A stretch of DNA of 64,000 bases, from the NCBI GenBank assembly GCA_028551475.1, contig CM052357.1:11331931-11395930 (forward strand). The letters are read 5' to 3'. The stretch is from Casuarina equisetifolia. Taxonomy: Eukaryota > Streptophyta > Magnoliopsida > Fagales > Casuarinaceae. Position 1 is the first letter of the stretch. The number at the start of each line of letters is the position of its first letter. Below, in pieces: positions 50,502 to 61,105 of the stretch. Both the position numbers and the translations under genes were made by a program. The notes beneath the pieces are model-generated. The model ran no database searches. It had not been told where the DNA came from and was given only the letters and a program-made list of their open reading frames with translations.

Positions 50502-51290
50502 ATGGCAGAATCCGCGTTGAGCAAGAAGAAACTGGAAGGCAAAGTGGTCATAATCACCGGAGGTGCAAGTGGTATTGGAGAGGCAACCGCCCGGCTCTTT
50601 GCCAATCATGGTACACGGATGGTGGTGATTGCTGATATCCAAGATGAACTGGGCCAAAAAGTAGCAGAATCCATTGGCTCCAATCTTGCCAGCTACATCC
50701 ATTGTGATATTGCTGATGAGAAGCAAGTCAAAGCCATGGTGGAATGGACCGTCCAAATGCACGGGCAGCTGGACATCATGGTAAGTAATGCCGGGATTGC
50801 AAGCAGGTCGGAGCAGACCATTCTTGATCTTGACATTCCAAACCTTGACCACCTATTTTCAGTGAACGCTCGCGGCACGGCTGCTTGTGTGAAGTATGCA
50901 GCGCAGGCGATGGTTGAAGGGAAGGTTCGGGGAAGCATCGTGTGCACTGCCAGTGTTCTCTCTTTCCGTGGACATGCCACTTTTACTGATTATGTCATGT
51001 CAAAGCACGCCGTACTTGGGCTGGTTCGATCAGCAAGCTTGCAGCTTGGAGTTCATGGGATCAGGTTGAACTGCGTATCGCCGCATGTGGTTGCTACACC
51101 GATAGTGTGTCGTACGCTTGGGATGGAACCGGAGCAAGTGGAGAAAATTGCAGAGCCACTTGTTCCTCTAAAAGGAATTGCTTTGAAGGCGAGTGACGTC
51201 GCCAGTGCTATGCTGTTTCTTGCATCTAGTGACTCTGCGTTTGTCACCGGGCAGAACCTGGTGGTAGACGGAGGCTCCGTAGCTAAATAA
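50502..51290 (+). CDS. Short-chain dehydrogenase/reductase (plant SDR110C-like), intact
   Basis: Single-exon gene for a 262-residue NAD(H)-dependent oxidoreductase of the classical SDR fold. It resembles plant secoisolariciresinol dehydrogenase, xanthoxin dehydrogenase and momilactone A synthase-like enzymes; the substrate cannot be told from sequence. Visible motifs are the cofactor loop TGGASGIG (19-26), Asp45 after the second strand (favouring NAD over NADP), NAG (96-98), Asn122, and the catalytic Ser151, Tyr164 and Lys168 in YVMSK. VVDGG lies near the C-terminus. The length is normal for the family. The first ATG is chosen because KLEGKVVIITGG follows at the usual distance; no signal peptide, so probably cytosolic. 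It lies inside the apparent intron of a dead transporter gene, same strand, with two dead SDR copies upstream. Confidence 0.95.
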   Translation: MAESALSKKKLEGKVVIITGGASGIGEATARLFANHGTRMVVIADIQDELGQKVAESIGSNLASYIHCDIADEKQVKAMVEWTVQMHGQLDIMVSNAGIASRSEQTILDLDIPNLDHLFSVNARGTAACVKYAAQAMVEGKVRGSIVCTASVLSFRGHATFTDYVMSKHAVLGLVRSASLQLGVHGIRLNCVSPHVVATPIVCRTLGMEPEQVEKIAEPLVPLKGIALKASDVASAMLFLASSDSAFVTGQNLVVDGGSVAK

Positions 51291-51694
51291 TCAGCTTTCC
51301 GAAAACCCAGAGCATCAAAGAGCAAAACTGATATTTGGGTCTCAGAAGCTGGTGACGCTTTACTAAGATTGAGATTGTGTTCAGGTCGATAAGGCATGGT
51401 TTCATATCGCCTGTTAACCTGAACCAAGTTCAAGTTGTGGTTTCATTACATAAATTATGGGAAAACTTTAAAAAGCTCAAACAATTGAAGTCGTGATGGG
51501 AGAGTGGCATTCTCTGATGGAATCGAAGCTTCAATAAGTCGAATCTTCAAGAACATGTTTTGTTTTTTCGGATGGAAATTTAGATACTAGGAAAACATTG
51601 TCTATCTATTTCATTTCTTGCTTTAGTACCTCAAATGGACAATGCCCATTAAGCTGCATGAGTTTTAACAGATTCGGATAATTGGGTTAATTAG

Positions 51695-53305
51695 GTCGCA
51701 ATTTCACGAGGTTTAAATGGAATCGGGCTTGCCATTGTCATACCTTTTATTCAGTCCCTCGTTGCAGACTCCACTGACGATACTAGTCGCTGAACGGCTT
51801 TTGGATGGTTACAGCTAGCTGGAAATCTCGGCTCCATCATTGGTGGATTCAGCTCTGTACTTCTAGCCTCAACACCAGTCGTGGGCATACCGGGTTGGAG
51901 AATCGCTTTTCATGTGGTAGCGTTTGTCAGTATCGTAGTTGTCATATTGGTCGGTCCCTTCGCAAAGGATCCACGCTTTTCTGAGACTAGTGCTGGAGCT
52001 AAAACTCTCATTACTGCTAAGCGCTTTTGGTCAGACCTTGAAGAGCGCATTCAAGAAGCAAAGTCAGTCACGAGAACTCCATTTTTTCAGATAATTGTGG
52101 CTCAAGGTGTTCCTGGATCATTCCCGGGATCAACTTTGTCATTCATCCCCTTGTGGCTGGAACTTATAGGCTTCTCCAATGTAAAAACAGCATTGCTTTG
52201 GACCATACTAGTAATTGGTTTTTCACTTGGAGGCCTGTTTTGGGGAATGATGGGTGATATGCTTGTAAAACGCTTACCAATTCTGGAAGAGTTATTCTGT
52301 CTCAAATAAGCTCGGGTTCGACATTTCCTTTAACAGCAATTTTGCTTCTATTCTTGCCTGATGATCCATCCACAGCGTTCATGCGTGGGCTGGTCTTGTT
52401 CTGTATGGGTTTCTCTACGTCCTGTGAAGCTACAGCAACTAACAATTACGTATTCTCGATCAATTATGTTTTGCTTTTTCATTCTTGAGAACAAAGGGCA
52501 TTATATTTTTCTGAGTTTGGATTCCGAAGAAAAAAGAGCCAGAAAATCTTTGTAATCGGTTATCACAGCAAAAAATGCGCTCTGGACATGAATGTGGCAT
52601 CGTCCACTGTTCAATACCTGGCCTAAGGAAATAATACATGCACGAATTATCAGTTTAGAGAACATATACTCTAAAGGCATCTTCTTCACTAAAGTTTTCT
52701 CTATATGCAAGGAATCCCATAGCAAAGATATCCTAAATGCCAATTGACTCCCAGAAAGCGGAAGTGCTGCAGCCAATCATATTTTGAAATGTTGCAGGCC
52801 AAACTAGGGAAGTTTTGGTGGAACAAGTTGTAGTGTAATCATATACCTCTATTTAAAAAATATTCTTGCAATATAAACAAGTATGGACAGTCCAGTATTT
52901 GCAGATAGTCCCTGGGAGGTTGGTATGTACGCATTGGATCGAACATTTGCTCCCACCGTGGTTGTTATTTTGTCACATCACGTTTATGGTTATAAACCGA
53001 TTTCCGAAGGTGCCTCAAGCTCAGCAGACATTGATACAGATAGGAAAAATGCTGCCTCTCTTGCCAAAGCACTCTACATCGCAATCGGCATTCCCATGGC
53101 TATCAGTTGCTTCATCTACTCCTTTCTATACCGTACATATGCAAGAGACCATGAACGGGCAAGAATGGATGCATTGATAGAAGTGGAAATGCAACAGCTA
53201 GAGGCACTGGATTCTTTCCCAAGCGAAATTGACATTGATTATGAAGTGGAAAATGCCATCAAGTTGGATGGTAAAGATGAGAATTCAACTCTACTTTCAC
53301 ATTAG
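51695..53305 (+). pseudogene. Major-facilitator transporter pseudogene, middle and C-terminal exons
   Basis: It starts after an acceptor at 51694 with VAISRGLNGIGLAIV..FIQSLVADSTDD, a TGA stop, then TAFGWLQLAGNLGSIIGGF. WRIAFHVVAFVSIVVVILVG follows, and a further transmembrane part LLWTILVIGFSLGG. After a frame change the original frame can be followed as SQISSGSTFPLTAILLLFLP and RGLVLFCMGFSTS. A last exon at about 52890-53305 carries MYALDR..FAP, HHVYGYKPI, and AASLAKALYIAIGIPMAISC, with a long acidic tail. It lacks a short segment before FAP. It is the continuation of the N-terminal exon at 38264-38524. Several disabling changes make a working transporter unlikely, though the 140-codon last frame is open. 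Confidence 0.8.
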
Positions 53306-53309
53306 ATAA

Positions 53310-54400
53310 CATTCTTGACTGTGGGTAAACTATATTTTTATAAGCTAAATACTGAAAAGTTCACCCGAACATTTCTTCACCATTTGAGTTAGTCTATGAA
53401 TTGCCTCTTATCTCAAAAGATAAATTTCAGAGGAGAATGGAATAATATCCTGTTGAGGACTATTATCCTACAACAAAATCACAGAATCGTAAGATCATAT
53501 TTAAATGTAAATTTGTTGCCCAATTCAAGAGTGACTTTTCTGGTAGAATTTAAGTGCTTCTTTCTTAGTATCAGAATGTAGGATGAGGTCTACTTTTAAG
53601 TTTTATCAGTAAGTATCAAAGTGCAGGATGAGGTCTACTTTTAAATCTTATCAATTTTAGGATTTTCTGTTCATGAAATTTAAGGGTCTAAGATAAGGTT
53701 ACATCAAGTTCTATCATTTTGAGCCCTCTTTAGTATACATGGAGATATCGAAGACTATTGCTCCATACTTGAAACATAAAATCATCAGGTTATATGTAAT
53801 CTAGAATTGTCCTTATAACTATTTTGTATCAACTCTAGTACATGTTGATTCTTCTTTTATCAATCTCTCTAATATTGGTATAAACTATTATCCATATGTA
53901 TATGAAATCTAATTGCTCTTAACATGACTTGAATGGAATTTACATTAGATCTGTGAAGAAACAAAGACTTGGCGAAGAATACGGTCAATCTATTTATTGA
54001 GAAACACACATGTCTTGATTTCTTTTACTCTAAACATGTCTAAATGAAGAACAACGTTTGAACTAAGATTTTTTAAGAAAAGAATTCTTATTTTGAAAGT
54101 AATGATAATCTTAAACAAAAAGATTGTATCAAGTGTGCTTGACCAGGTTAGTTGAAATTAAAATTATAGGTAAAGATATAACAATTTGTTTTTAATTTAG
54201 TGGTTCTCTTACATTGTCTATAAGTACGAAGTTTTGAAAAACTTATTGTATGAATATTGAGTCATTTTCATGATAAAAAAGAAAAAAGAAAAGAAATAAA
54301 ATCATTAAATAGAAAGAAATTTCAATAACTTTTTAAACGTACAGAATAAATTATCATACTTGTAAATGTAATGATTAATGTTTGTCTCAAGTAACATAAG
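53310..54400. other. Intergenic DNA, no gene seen
   Basis: AT-rich sequence. A short local repeat of AGGATGAGGTCTACTTTTAA occurs at about 53580 and 53626. No conserved reading frame. Confidence 0.5.
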
Positions 54401-54409
54401 ATATACTAT

Positions 54410-54990
54410 GTTAGTTAAAATTCTCATTGATTTATTCTTTCCTGTTAAGAAGAGAGATGAGTTGAAAATCTGAAACAACTTTCATTGAGATATAAGAACA
54501 GCGAAAATAGATGTACATCTGTAATACCCTAATAGAGGCGATCGTCCTCTGTTATAGAGGGATAGGTATGAAAAGAATTAGAAACTAAAATGGGCCTCAA
54601 TGGACCTACATATGTATGGGCCTAGCTATACAACATCCACTTTTAATATTTCCTTATTTGACATCTACGTTTTTCAATTAAAGAATAGAACTTCTTTTGG
54701 TACCTAACGTTAATTGTTTTTGCTTGCTTATTCTAGATATCATTTGTTTTTTATTGGAAAAAAATCGTTTCTTTTACATTTCATTTTCTTTTTCGGGACA
54801 AAATCATCTAAATCTGAATGATTTTCTAGATGACTTCAACCTTCATGCCCAGCGCTTCAATATGGACCTTAATGCCCAAAGTTACTTCTACGTCCAACCC
54901 AAAAATTCAAACTAGTTTTTATGTACAAATTTTTAGATGGCCTTTCGTGTCTAAAGTTCACACTGGGCCGTCATACTTTGAGAACTAAAG
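54410..54990. repeat. Dispersed repeat, copy B (partner at ~15.43-15.83 kb)
   Basis: Shares landmarks in order with 15430-15830. A local duplication, TAGGATTTTGAGCCAAAACC-like text, occurs near 55090-55150. It marks the left edge of the spacer in front of glucanase 4. Confidence 0.8.
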
Positions 54991-55679
54991 TAGATTGTCA
55001 TGCTGGAAAACTGAACTGGATTATCAACTCCGAAAACTAAAATACATTGTCATGCCTAAGATCTAAAATTAGCTATTGTGCAAAAGTTCAAATAGGCTTT
55101 TGAGCCAAAACCTCAATCAAATAGGATTTTGAGCCAAAACCTCAATCAAGCCTTTAATATGCATATGACAACGTGAATATATCATCCACAAGTTTGGAGG
55201 GGCGTGTGTATGTGTGTTTAATTTTTTTATTTACCTGGGAGGGGGAGGAAGGATTTACAGGATTTATGGGGGAGGAGGAGGCTTGAACTTGGCCTTTTAT
55301 TTCGAGATATCTTGCAAATATCTGGGTGGCTTTATATTTTTACCGATTAGGTATATAAATGGTTCCTATTATTAGAAAAAAAATGTTGAGCCCCTTAGAT
55401 ACCGTTGAGCTACTGGGCTCAAGCAATTTTGTTATATTTGATAGATGCAAATCACCAACTTGCAAGGGGTGTTGAGAAATAAAGTTTAACGATATCATTT
55501 TGATAACAATTTTTAAATGACAAGAACCTAACTTGGAAGTCTTGGATACAAAAGTAAGATTGATGAGTGATTTCCAAAATCAATTTGTAAGAATACTTTA
55601 CAATTAATGCAAATTGATTTTGTAATGGAAACACATTCAATTAATTAGGTCCTCAAAAGGAGCTGTGATCAATTAGATT

Positions 55680-55862
55680 AAGTCTACAAAAGAAAATGCA
55701 TCCACCTAGATTAGGTGAAAACATTATATATAAATAAAACACATGTATTAGAAAAATAGAAAATGAAATGATCATTTTTGTCTTATCATCTTTCTTTTGG
55801 CTGTCTTTCAGTTTTCCAGCCATCAAGTCCCCCTTCATCTCAATTTTTTACACAGTGTCCTT
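55680..55862 (+). mobile_element. Possible copia LTR-end relic, second copy
   Basis: Homologous to 30250-30425, including CCACCTAGATTAGGTGAAAA and a degenerate TTACACAGTGTCCTTGC where copy 1 has ATGGTATCATTGC. It was copied with the segmental duplication. Tentative. Confidence 0.3.
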
Positions 55863-55952
55863 GCATAACTTCTAACAGTTCATTTTGCACATTCAATTTT
55901 CAACAAAGGCAAGTTTAGAATTCGAGTCCCACAATGGACATCTTTTGGGGGA

Positions 55953-56098
55953 CCATGCACTAGCGTTATGGAAATGATAGAACCGCTTTTGCTTTCATAA
56001 TCTTATTTGTCAATTGAGAAAGATATAGCCAAAGGAGCAAGAATATGCTTAGGGAACCACCTATCCTTTCTAACAATATCTTAGTTGGCCTTTTGTAG
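55953..56098 (-). pseudogene. Orphan glucanase exon 1 plus promoter relic (B)
   Basis: The reverse complement of 55953-56014 aligns with glucanase exon 1 (ESKSGS, LVHG), but the start ATG is ATT and the early Tyr codon is TAA. No exon 2 follows. As in relic A, the TATA position (56089-56098) reads CTACAAAAGG. The shared promoter change and the shared breakpoint on the left show that A and B descend from one already damaged copy. Confidence 0.85.
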
Positions 56099-56224
56099 AG
56101 ATATGGAGGCTTATGGCATTTCCGAGTGACCTTCTCATTCCACTTTCCTAGTAGGTCAGGTACTCAATGGATATGCTAATCATCCAAGGCATATCTGACA
56201 CGCTGTAATCTTGTTGAAATATTT

Positions 56225-56790
56225 AGTCAATTTTTCCGTCTCCTTCCAGGAGAGATCTTTAGTTCAAATAGTGAATCCTGTTACTTGCCTCTCTAAGAGG
56301 TAATGTGCTCACAAGCATTATTCTATGTCCTGCAACTTGGTAAAGCTTTTCCTGCATAAAGGATATTCGGATTTTTGGCTAACAGCATAACAAGAAATTG
56401 AAAATTGTTTCCATGAGACCAATTCAATGTGCCGAGGGAATATAATAACTAAAATAAACAACTAGGACATACAATAGAGAATAGAGGGAGGGCTATGTAA
56501 GCTTGGCAGTCAAGCCCCATGACTTATGTGCTCACAGTGAATGCCAGAACGTAAGGTTAAGGAAGAGGTAATGTAAGGTCTCAAATTACGCCACTAATGA
56601 AATGTGAAAAAAATTGAGATCTAGTAGGTATGCTTCCTCCGCTTCCCGGTTCGCAGCCTAACGGGCTGTACTGTAGCTGAAGATTTTATCGTTTTTGCGG
56701 GGACCCCCGACGTGGACTTTGGCTGCTTGACACGGAAGCTCGCTAGGGGACGAGCGCCAATCACGTCCTGAGCAAGGGAATAGAACGCGA
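56225..56790. repeat. Glucanase distal upstream block, copy attached to orphan exon B
   Basis: Matches 30755-31385 and 16525-17160 with several internal deletions. It ends in GGCTGCTTGACACGGAAGCT and GAGCGCCAATCACGTCCTGA. Non-coding. Confidence 0.8.
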
Positions 56791-56929
56791 TATGCAAAAT
56801 TGGCGGACTGGAATTTAGTTCAGTTAATCCAAAAGAAGAGGCGGCTGGGCCCACGGTTTAAAAGAGCAAGTTGAAGGGACAATGTACATAATTTAATGGA
56901 AATAAGCTTCATATTCTTACTTTTGCGTT

Positions 56930-57640
56930 TTAACTTCAAATTAAATAGTTTAGATTGAACATAAATTAATGCCTTGTTGAGCTTTTCTCTGTCTTTCAAA
57001 TTCAAAAAGTTATTACTTCCCAAGTCTCTAAAGTGAATTGGTATGAAATTGTATGATTCAAATTTACAATTTTTGGTCAATCTATAGTACTATGGCTAGC
57101 TAAACAAGATCAGTAGCTGCAAGGGATAGACTTTATATCATTAAAGCATCTACATATAAGAATTCTTGTGTATGTAAAAATTAAACAAAGAGACCACATG
57201 TTCATAGGGTGCTCATACTCATAACTATATGAAAACATCTAAAGACTATTTTTGACATATGACCATCCTCTCTATCATGGAATGTAAGAATTAGTTGGTT
57301 TCTTTATTACACACAAAAAAAAAAGTATCAAGGCAAGTATTTTTACATCTATATTTACTTCATTTGTTTGGAGTATCTTGAAAAAAAAAAAGAATGATAG
57401 AATTTTTAGATATATTATTAGTTTAGAAATTGTTACTCTTGAAACTATTAAGAAACTCATTAAGAAATAAATTTTTAAAAGATTAATTTTTTAATGTCAA
57501 GAATATACTAAAAACAACAAAAAAAAATTATATATTCAATGTGTTTGGAGGTTAGATGAAGCTATTTTTACATGATATGATGTTGTATGTGGTCTTAACT
57601 AGGAGTATACCCCTATTTTATCATATATATAGTCAATTAT
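56930..57640 (+). mobile_element. L1-type LINE 3' fragment, copy in spacer 3
   Basis: Homologous to the relics at 17.29 and 31.56 kb (GTTGAGCTTTTCT start, TATGACCATCCTCTCTATCAT and similar landmarks), more decayed. No frame longer than about 60 codons remains. Confidence 0.55.
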
Positions 57641-58027
57641 TAGATATAAAAATCCATTTTACTTTCTAAAAGAAAGATAACAAATTGAATACAAAAAAGT
57701 GTAATGATGTTTCTCTAATACAAATTGAAAATAAATAAATAAATAAAAGTGACAAATGGAAGGTGATTAAGGGTCCTTCATCACAAAATAATGGATCATA
57801 GTTACCTAACTGAGAGGATGGCTTATGACCACTCCCTAGCTAATGAAAGCGTTTAGGCACCTCTAAAATTAAGAAGATAACAGAGATGTAATCCCCAATA
57901 TTTGGGGGCTATCTTGAGCATCTCCAAGTGAAAGGTGGGGAAAATGAAATTGGTTGCAGGACAGCTTTCAAGTCAAAGGTTGGCTACAACCCATTTCCAA
58001 GTTTAAGGGTTTGATGACTTTGATAAG

Positions 58028-59468
58028 TTTTTTTTTTTTTTTTAGGTGAAAGGTCAAGAATTATTACCATAAAAATTACAAGATTATTCAATTACAACAT
58101 CATCATTTAGACTCAAACACTACATTTGGAAAATTTCAAAGCTCTTACAAGAATTTATTATAATTTAAAGGTTTTACTTCTCTAATAGATGAAATCTTTC
58201 CTCTCATTTCTTTATTGATTTTAGCAATAATAGTTGAACTGTCTAGACTTTTATCACTAAATCTTCTTTTATTTCTTTCCCTCCAAATGTGATACAATAT
58301 AGCCTTGAAAGATATACTAATATGGCCTTCAATTACAATATTAACATTTAGGCTCAAACATTGTATTTGACAAATTTTAAAGCTCTTGTAAGAATTTATT
58401 ACAATTTATAGACTTTACTCCTCTGATAGATAAAATCTTTCCTCTCACTTCCTTTTTGATTTTAGCAATAATGATTGAATTGTCTAGACTTTTATTACTG
58501 AATTTTCTTCTATTTCTTTCCCTCCAAGTGTAATACAATATGACCTTGAAAGATATACTAGATAAGGTTATTGCAAAACTCTTACTCTTAACAACCTTAA
58601 TCATCTAACATATCTTAACTCTCTAGTGATCAATTCTTCAAATTAATTCATTCATACCTAATAGAACCTTCCATATATAATTTATGAACTTGCATTTAAG
58701 AAATAAATGTTCTTATAATTTTTCTTCTTGTTGACAAAGGTTGCATTGTAAGTCTACTAAGGTATTTCATACAACCATATAATCTGTTATGGATAGTTTG
58801 TCTTTCAAAATGATCTAGCAAATAAAATTATGCTTTAGCACTCTTTTTTTCCATATAAGTTTTGCTCATTTAATATCTTCTCTATTCTCTTTTAGTGCTA
58901 CATAACTTTTGACAATAGTGTATTCTAAGATCGTTACTAGTTATGTGAGTTCACTTCTTACTTGTAAAATATTCCTAAAACTTCAAGCTAGTAATTCTTT
59001 CATCTCAACTTCTAATATGTTTCTTCCCTTCAAATTTTTTATTATCATCCATTTAACTCATAAAGAGTTTGAGTTATTACACACAAGAGACCATAAGAGT
59101 TTTCCAGTTGCCACCTAATTCCATGTATGAATGTCTATCAAACCTAATCTTCTAGAAATTTTAAGCCAACAAACTTCTTTCTGTACCACTTTCACTACAC
59201 GTTGTCCATTAGATTTACCAACCCAAAGGAAGATTCTAATCCTTTTTTCAATTTCATAAAGTGTTTGTTTTGACAATAGAAAAATTTGCATTCAATATGT
59301 TTGCAAGGAGAATAGAACACTTTTTACAAACTGTAGTCTCCCCCTATAACTAATATGCTTAGACTCCCAACTTTCAATTTGCCTCAATATCTTTTCCATC
59401 AAGATTGTACAATCTAGAATGGAGAGTCTTTTGGTAATCAATAGAACTCAAAAGTATTTTGTAGGAAA
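58028..59468 (-). mobile_element. 5'-truncated L1-type LINE inserted in spacer 3
   Basis: Minus orientation: the plus-strand T run at 58028-58043 is its poly(A) tail. Reverse translation gives the plant L1 C-terminal motif YYTWRERNRRKFSNKSLDN, and again YHIWRERNKRRFSDKSLDS because of an internal duplication. A cysteine-rich zf-RVT-like stretch lies further upstream (58.7-58.8 kb). The homologous spacers (18.6, 19.05 and 32.57 kb) are uninterrupted at this point, which gives an empty site. The probable target duplication is GATAAG (58022-58027) and ATCAAG (59468-59473). Most of the element and its endonuclease are missing, and stops are present. Confidence 0.8.
58085..58563. repeat. Tandem duplication, ~241-bp unit, in the LINE 3' end
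   Basis: ATTTCTTTCCCTCCAAATGT at 58271 recurs as ATTTCTTTCCCTCCAAGTGT at 58512, embedded in about 240 bp of matching sequence on each side. Both copies carry the WRERN codons. Confidence 0.85.
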
Positions 59469-60261
59469 TCAAGGTTGTTTTTAGCAACCATAAGACTTGC
59501 TTTCATTATGAGAGGCCAATAGCTATTGAGATAAAACTAATTCCACTCATTTGCATGTTCATGTGATTGAAAAATGAGATAGAAAAACATTGTTTTTTCC
59601 CTTCAAAATTAACTAATGAGAGTAATGAGCAAGGAAAAGAGAAGTTAAAGCTTATGGAGGCTTCTAGCAATGAATATGAAAGATAAGGGAATTTGCTTGT
59701 CTATTCCATTGGATGCATGAGGCATTTACTTTAGTGTGGATCTTTTTGTGCTACAATTAGAGAGAAATAGAATGGTATTAGGGTGCCGACAGTAAAGGGC
59801 CTAAACATTTTAAATTGATTTTAATCGAAATGATTGACCAAACCGATTAAAAACTCATTAAAAAATATTTCCAGCCCCTTCTTCAGTTTCCTCTCCATGC
59901 ACCATTAGCCTCCTTGCCTCCCTAAAGGGAAGGTTAGAATTCAGACCAGCAACAAATATCTTTTAGGAATCCTACTTGGCAGAGTATAAGGCATTTTCAA
60001 GAGGAAAGAGATATTGGACCATCTTACTCCATGCTTGGTGAATTCAACTTAACGTCGTTGGAATTGGTCTATTCATTTTCTTTGATTTGACAGAAAAATG
60101 GAATCACTATTTGGGCACTACCAGTTACAGCACAAGTCACCGTGAGTATTTAAGAAGCATCAAGAACTGCTTTTGAAATTGGATTGTTTTACAAAATCTC
60201 AAATTTTATCCATACTATCACTTGTATGGACATTTTGTCTTCCATATCAATGAAACACTAA

Positions 60262-60340
60262 AAGGGGTGTCCTTGCCCCATTGGCAAAAGCGTCAAGCAC
60301 TCCTAGCCTGTCCATCCAATAGGTCCGAGTTCGAAACAGT
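60262..60340 (+). mobile_element. tRNA-derived SINE-like fragment
   Basis: A GGGGTGTCCTTGCCCCATTG start is followed by TTGGCAAAAGCG (A-box-like) and about 40 bp later GGTCCGAGTTCGAAAC (B-box-like). The homologous spacers lack this piece. It has no cloverleaf-compatible ends and no clear A-rich tail, so it is a fragment at best. Confidence 0.4.
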
Positions 60341-60363
60341 CCTTTCGTAAAAGGAAAATTCTA

Positions 60364-60716
60364 TCACAAAATGGAACTTAGAGATATTGATAAAGGCTCG
60401 AGAGTGACGTTCAAGATGCTTATGCCTATGCTCGGCTGTTCATACCAGGCACGATCACCCTCCGGTTCGTTGTGATCATTGTCTTGGTCTGTTTCACCAT
60501 GCCTGTCCCTCTCATGCTTTGATTCAACTCGATCAAAGGTGACTTCCAATCACGAGAACGCCCACGGTCATGGTCATGCTCTTCAACTTCAAAGTCTCTC
60601 TCACCCTTCCTTTCTCGAACACGATCACGATGTATGTCATGGGAAAGTTCATGGGATTTCTCCCTTTCTCTCTCCCTATCCCTTCCCCTTTCAAATGAAT
60701 TTGTAAATAATTTCAT
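60364..60716 (-). pseudogene. Fragment of an Arg/Asp/Glu-rich nuclear protein gene (U1-70K-tail-like)
   Basis: The minus strand reads SFERGRDREREREKSHELS, then RDRVRERKGERDFEVEEHDHD and RGRSRDW. After a frame change it reads FDRVESKHERDRHGE and EPEGDRAWYEQPS. This alternating RD/RE composition with VESKHERDRHGE and W-Y-x-QP resembles the C-terminal tail of plant U1 snRNP 70K; the identification is from memory. There is no RNA-recognition domain, start or normal end, and at least one frameshift. It sits between the SINE-like piece and the 3' flank of glucanase 4 and is absent from the sister spacers. Confidence 0.5.
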
Positions 60717-60944
60717 AATAAAACTATTGAAATACTAATTTTATGAACTAAACTAAAAACAAATAATATGTTAAAGAATATCTTTATTTAAAAATATTAA
60801 ACTCTTTTAAGTAAATATTTTGTTGTGGTATAATTAAATGATTCGAAACTCAATTTTTTTTGAAGTAAATTGTAATAGTAGGATATGCCTTTAAGCATTT
60901 ATATTTTTTTATTCTTAGATGAATAAATTTACATATTCATTAAA

Positions 60945-61074
60945 AAAAAAAAGTCTAGGACGTTACAAGCACCTCTTATTTATTTTTCTTATGTGCAACA
61001 AAGCTTATGAAAAAAAAGTCTAGGACGTTACAAGCACCTCTTATTTATTTTTCTTATGTGCAACAAAGCTGCAC
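60945..61074. repeat. Tandem duplication, 65-bp unit, in the 3' flank of glucanase 4
   Basis: AAAAAAGTCTAGGACGTTAC...GTGCAACAAAGCT occurs at about 60945-61009 and 61010-61074, essentially identical. Each copy contains TTTATT (60979-60984 and 61044-61049), AATAAA on the transcript strand, so the candidate poly(A) signal is doubled. Confidence 0.9.
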
Positions 61075-61105
61075 TTATTACTGGATGCACTAGAACGGCT
61101 AATGC

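Larger units (their letters stand above)
38525..51694 (+). other. Apparent 13.2-kb intron of the split transporter pseudogene, filled with other genes
   Basis: The left part ends ...SSTFFQ|GTGTGT and the right part starts TTAATTAG|VAISRGLNG. In intact relatives these two stretches are contiguous, as recalled from the family. The interval therefore behaves like one intron enlarged by insertions: a receptor-kinase fragment, SDR copies and a copia element. It could also be a rearrangement that split the gene. Confidence 0.5.

Noticed and set aside
50499-51433. Long minus-strand frames over the SDR
   Set aside because: Antisense shadows of the intact SDR, whose plus-strand frame has all family motifs.
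60262-60340. Functional tRNA gene
   Set aside because: A- and B-box-like stretches exist, but the ends cannot pair as an acceptor stem and the spacing is too long.
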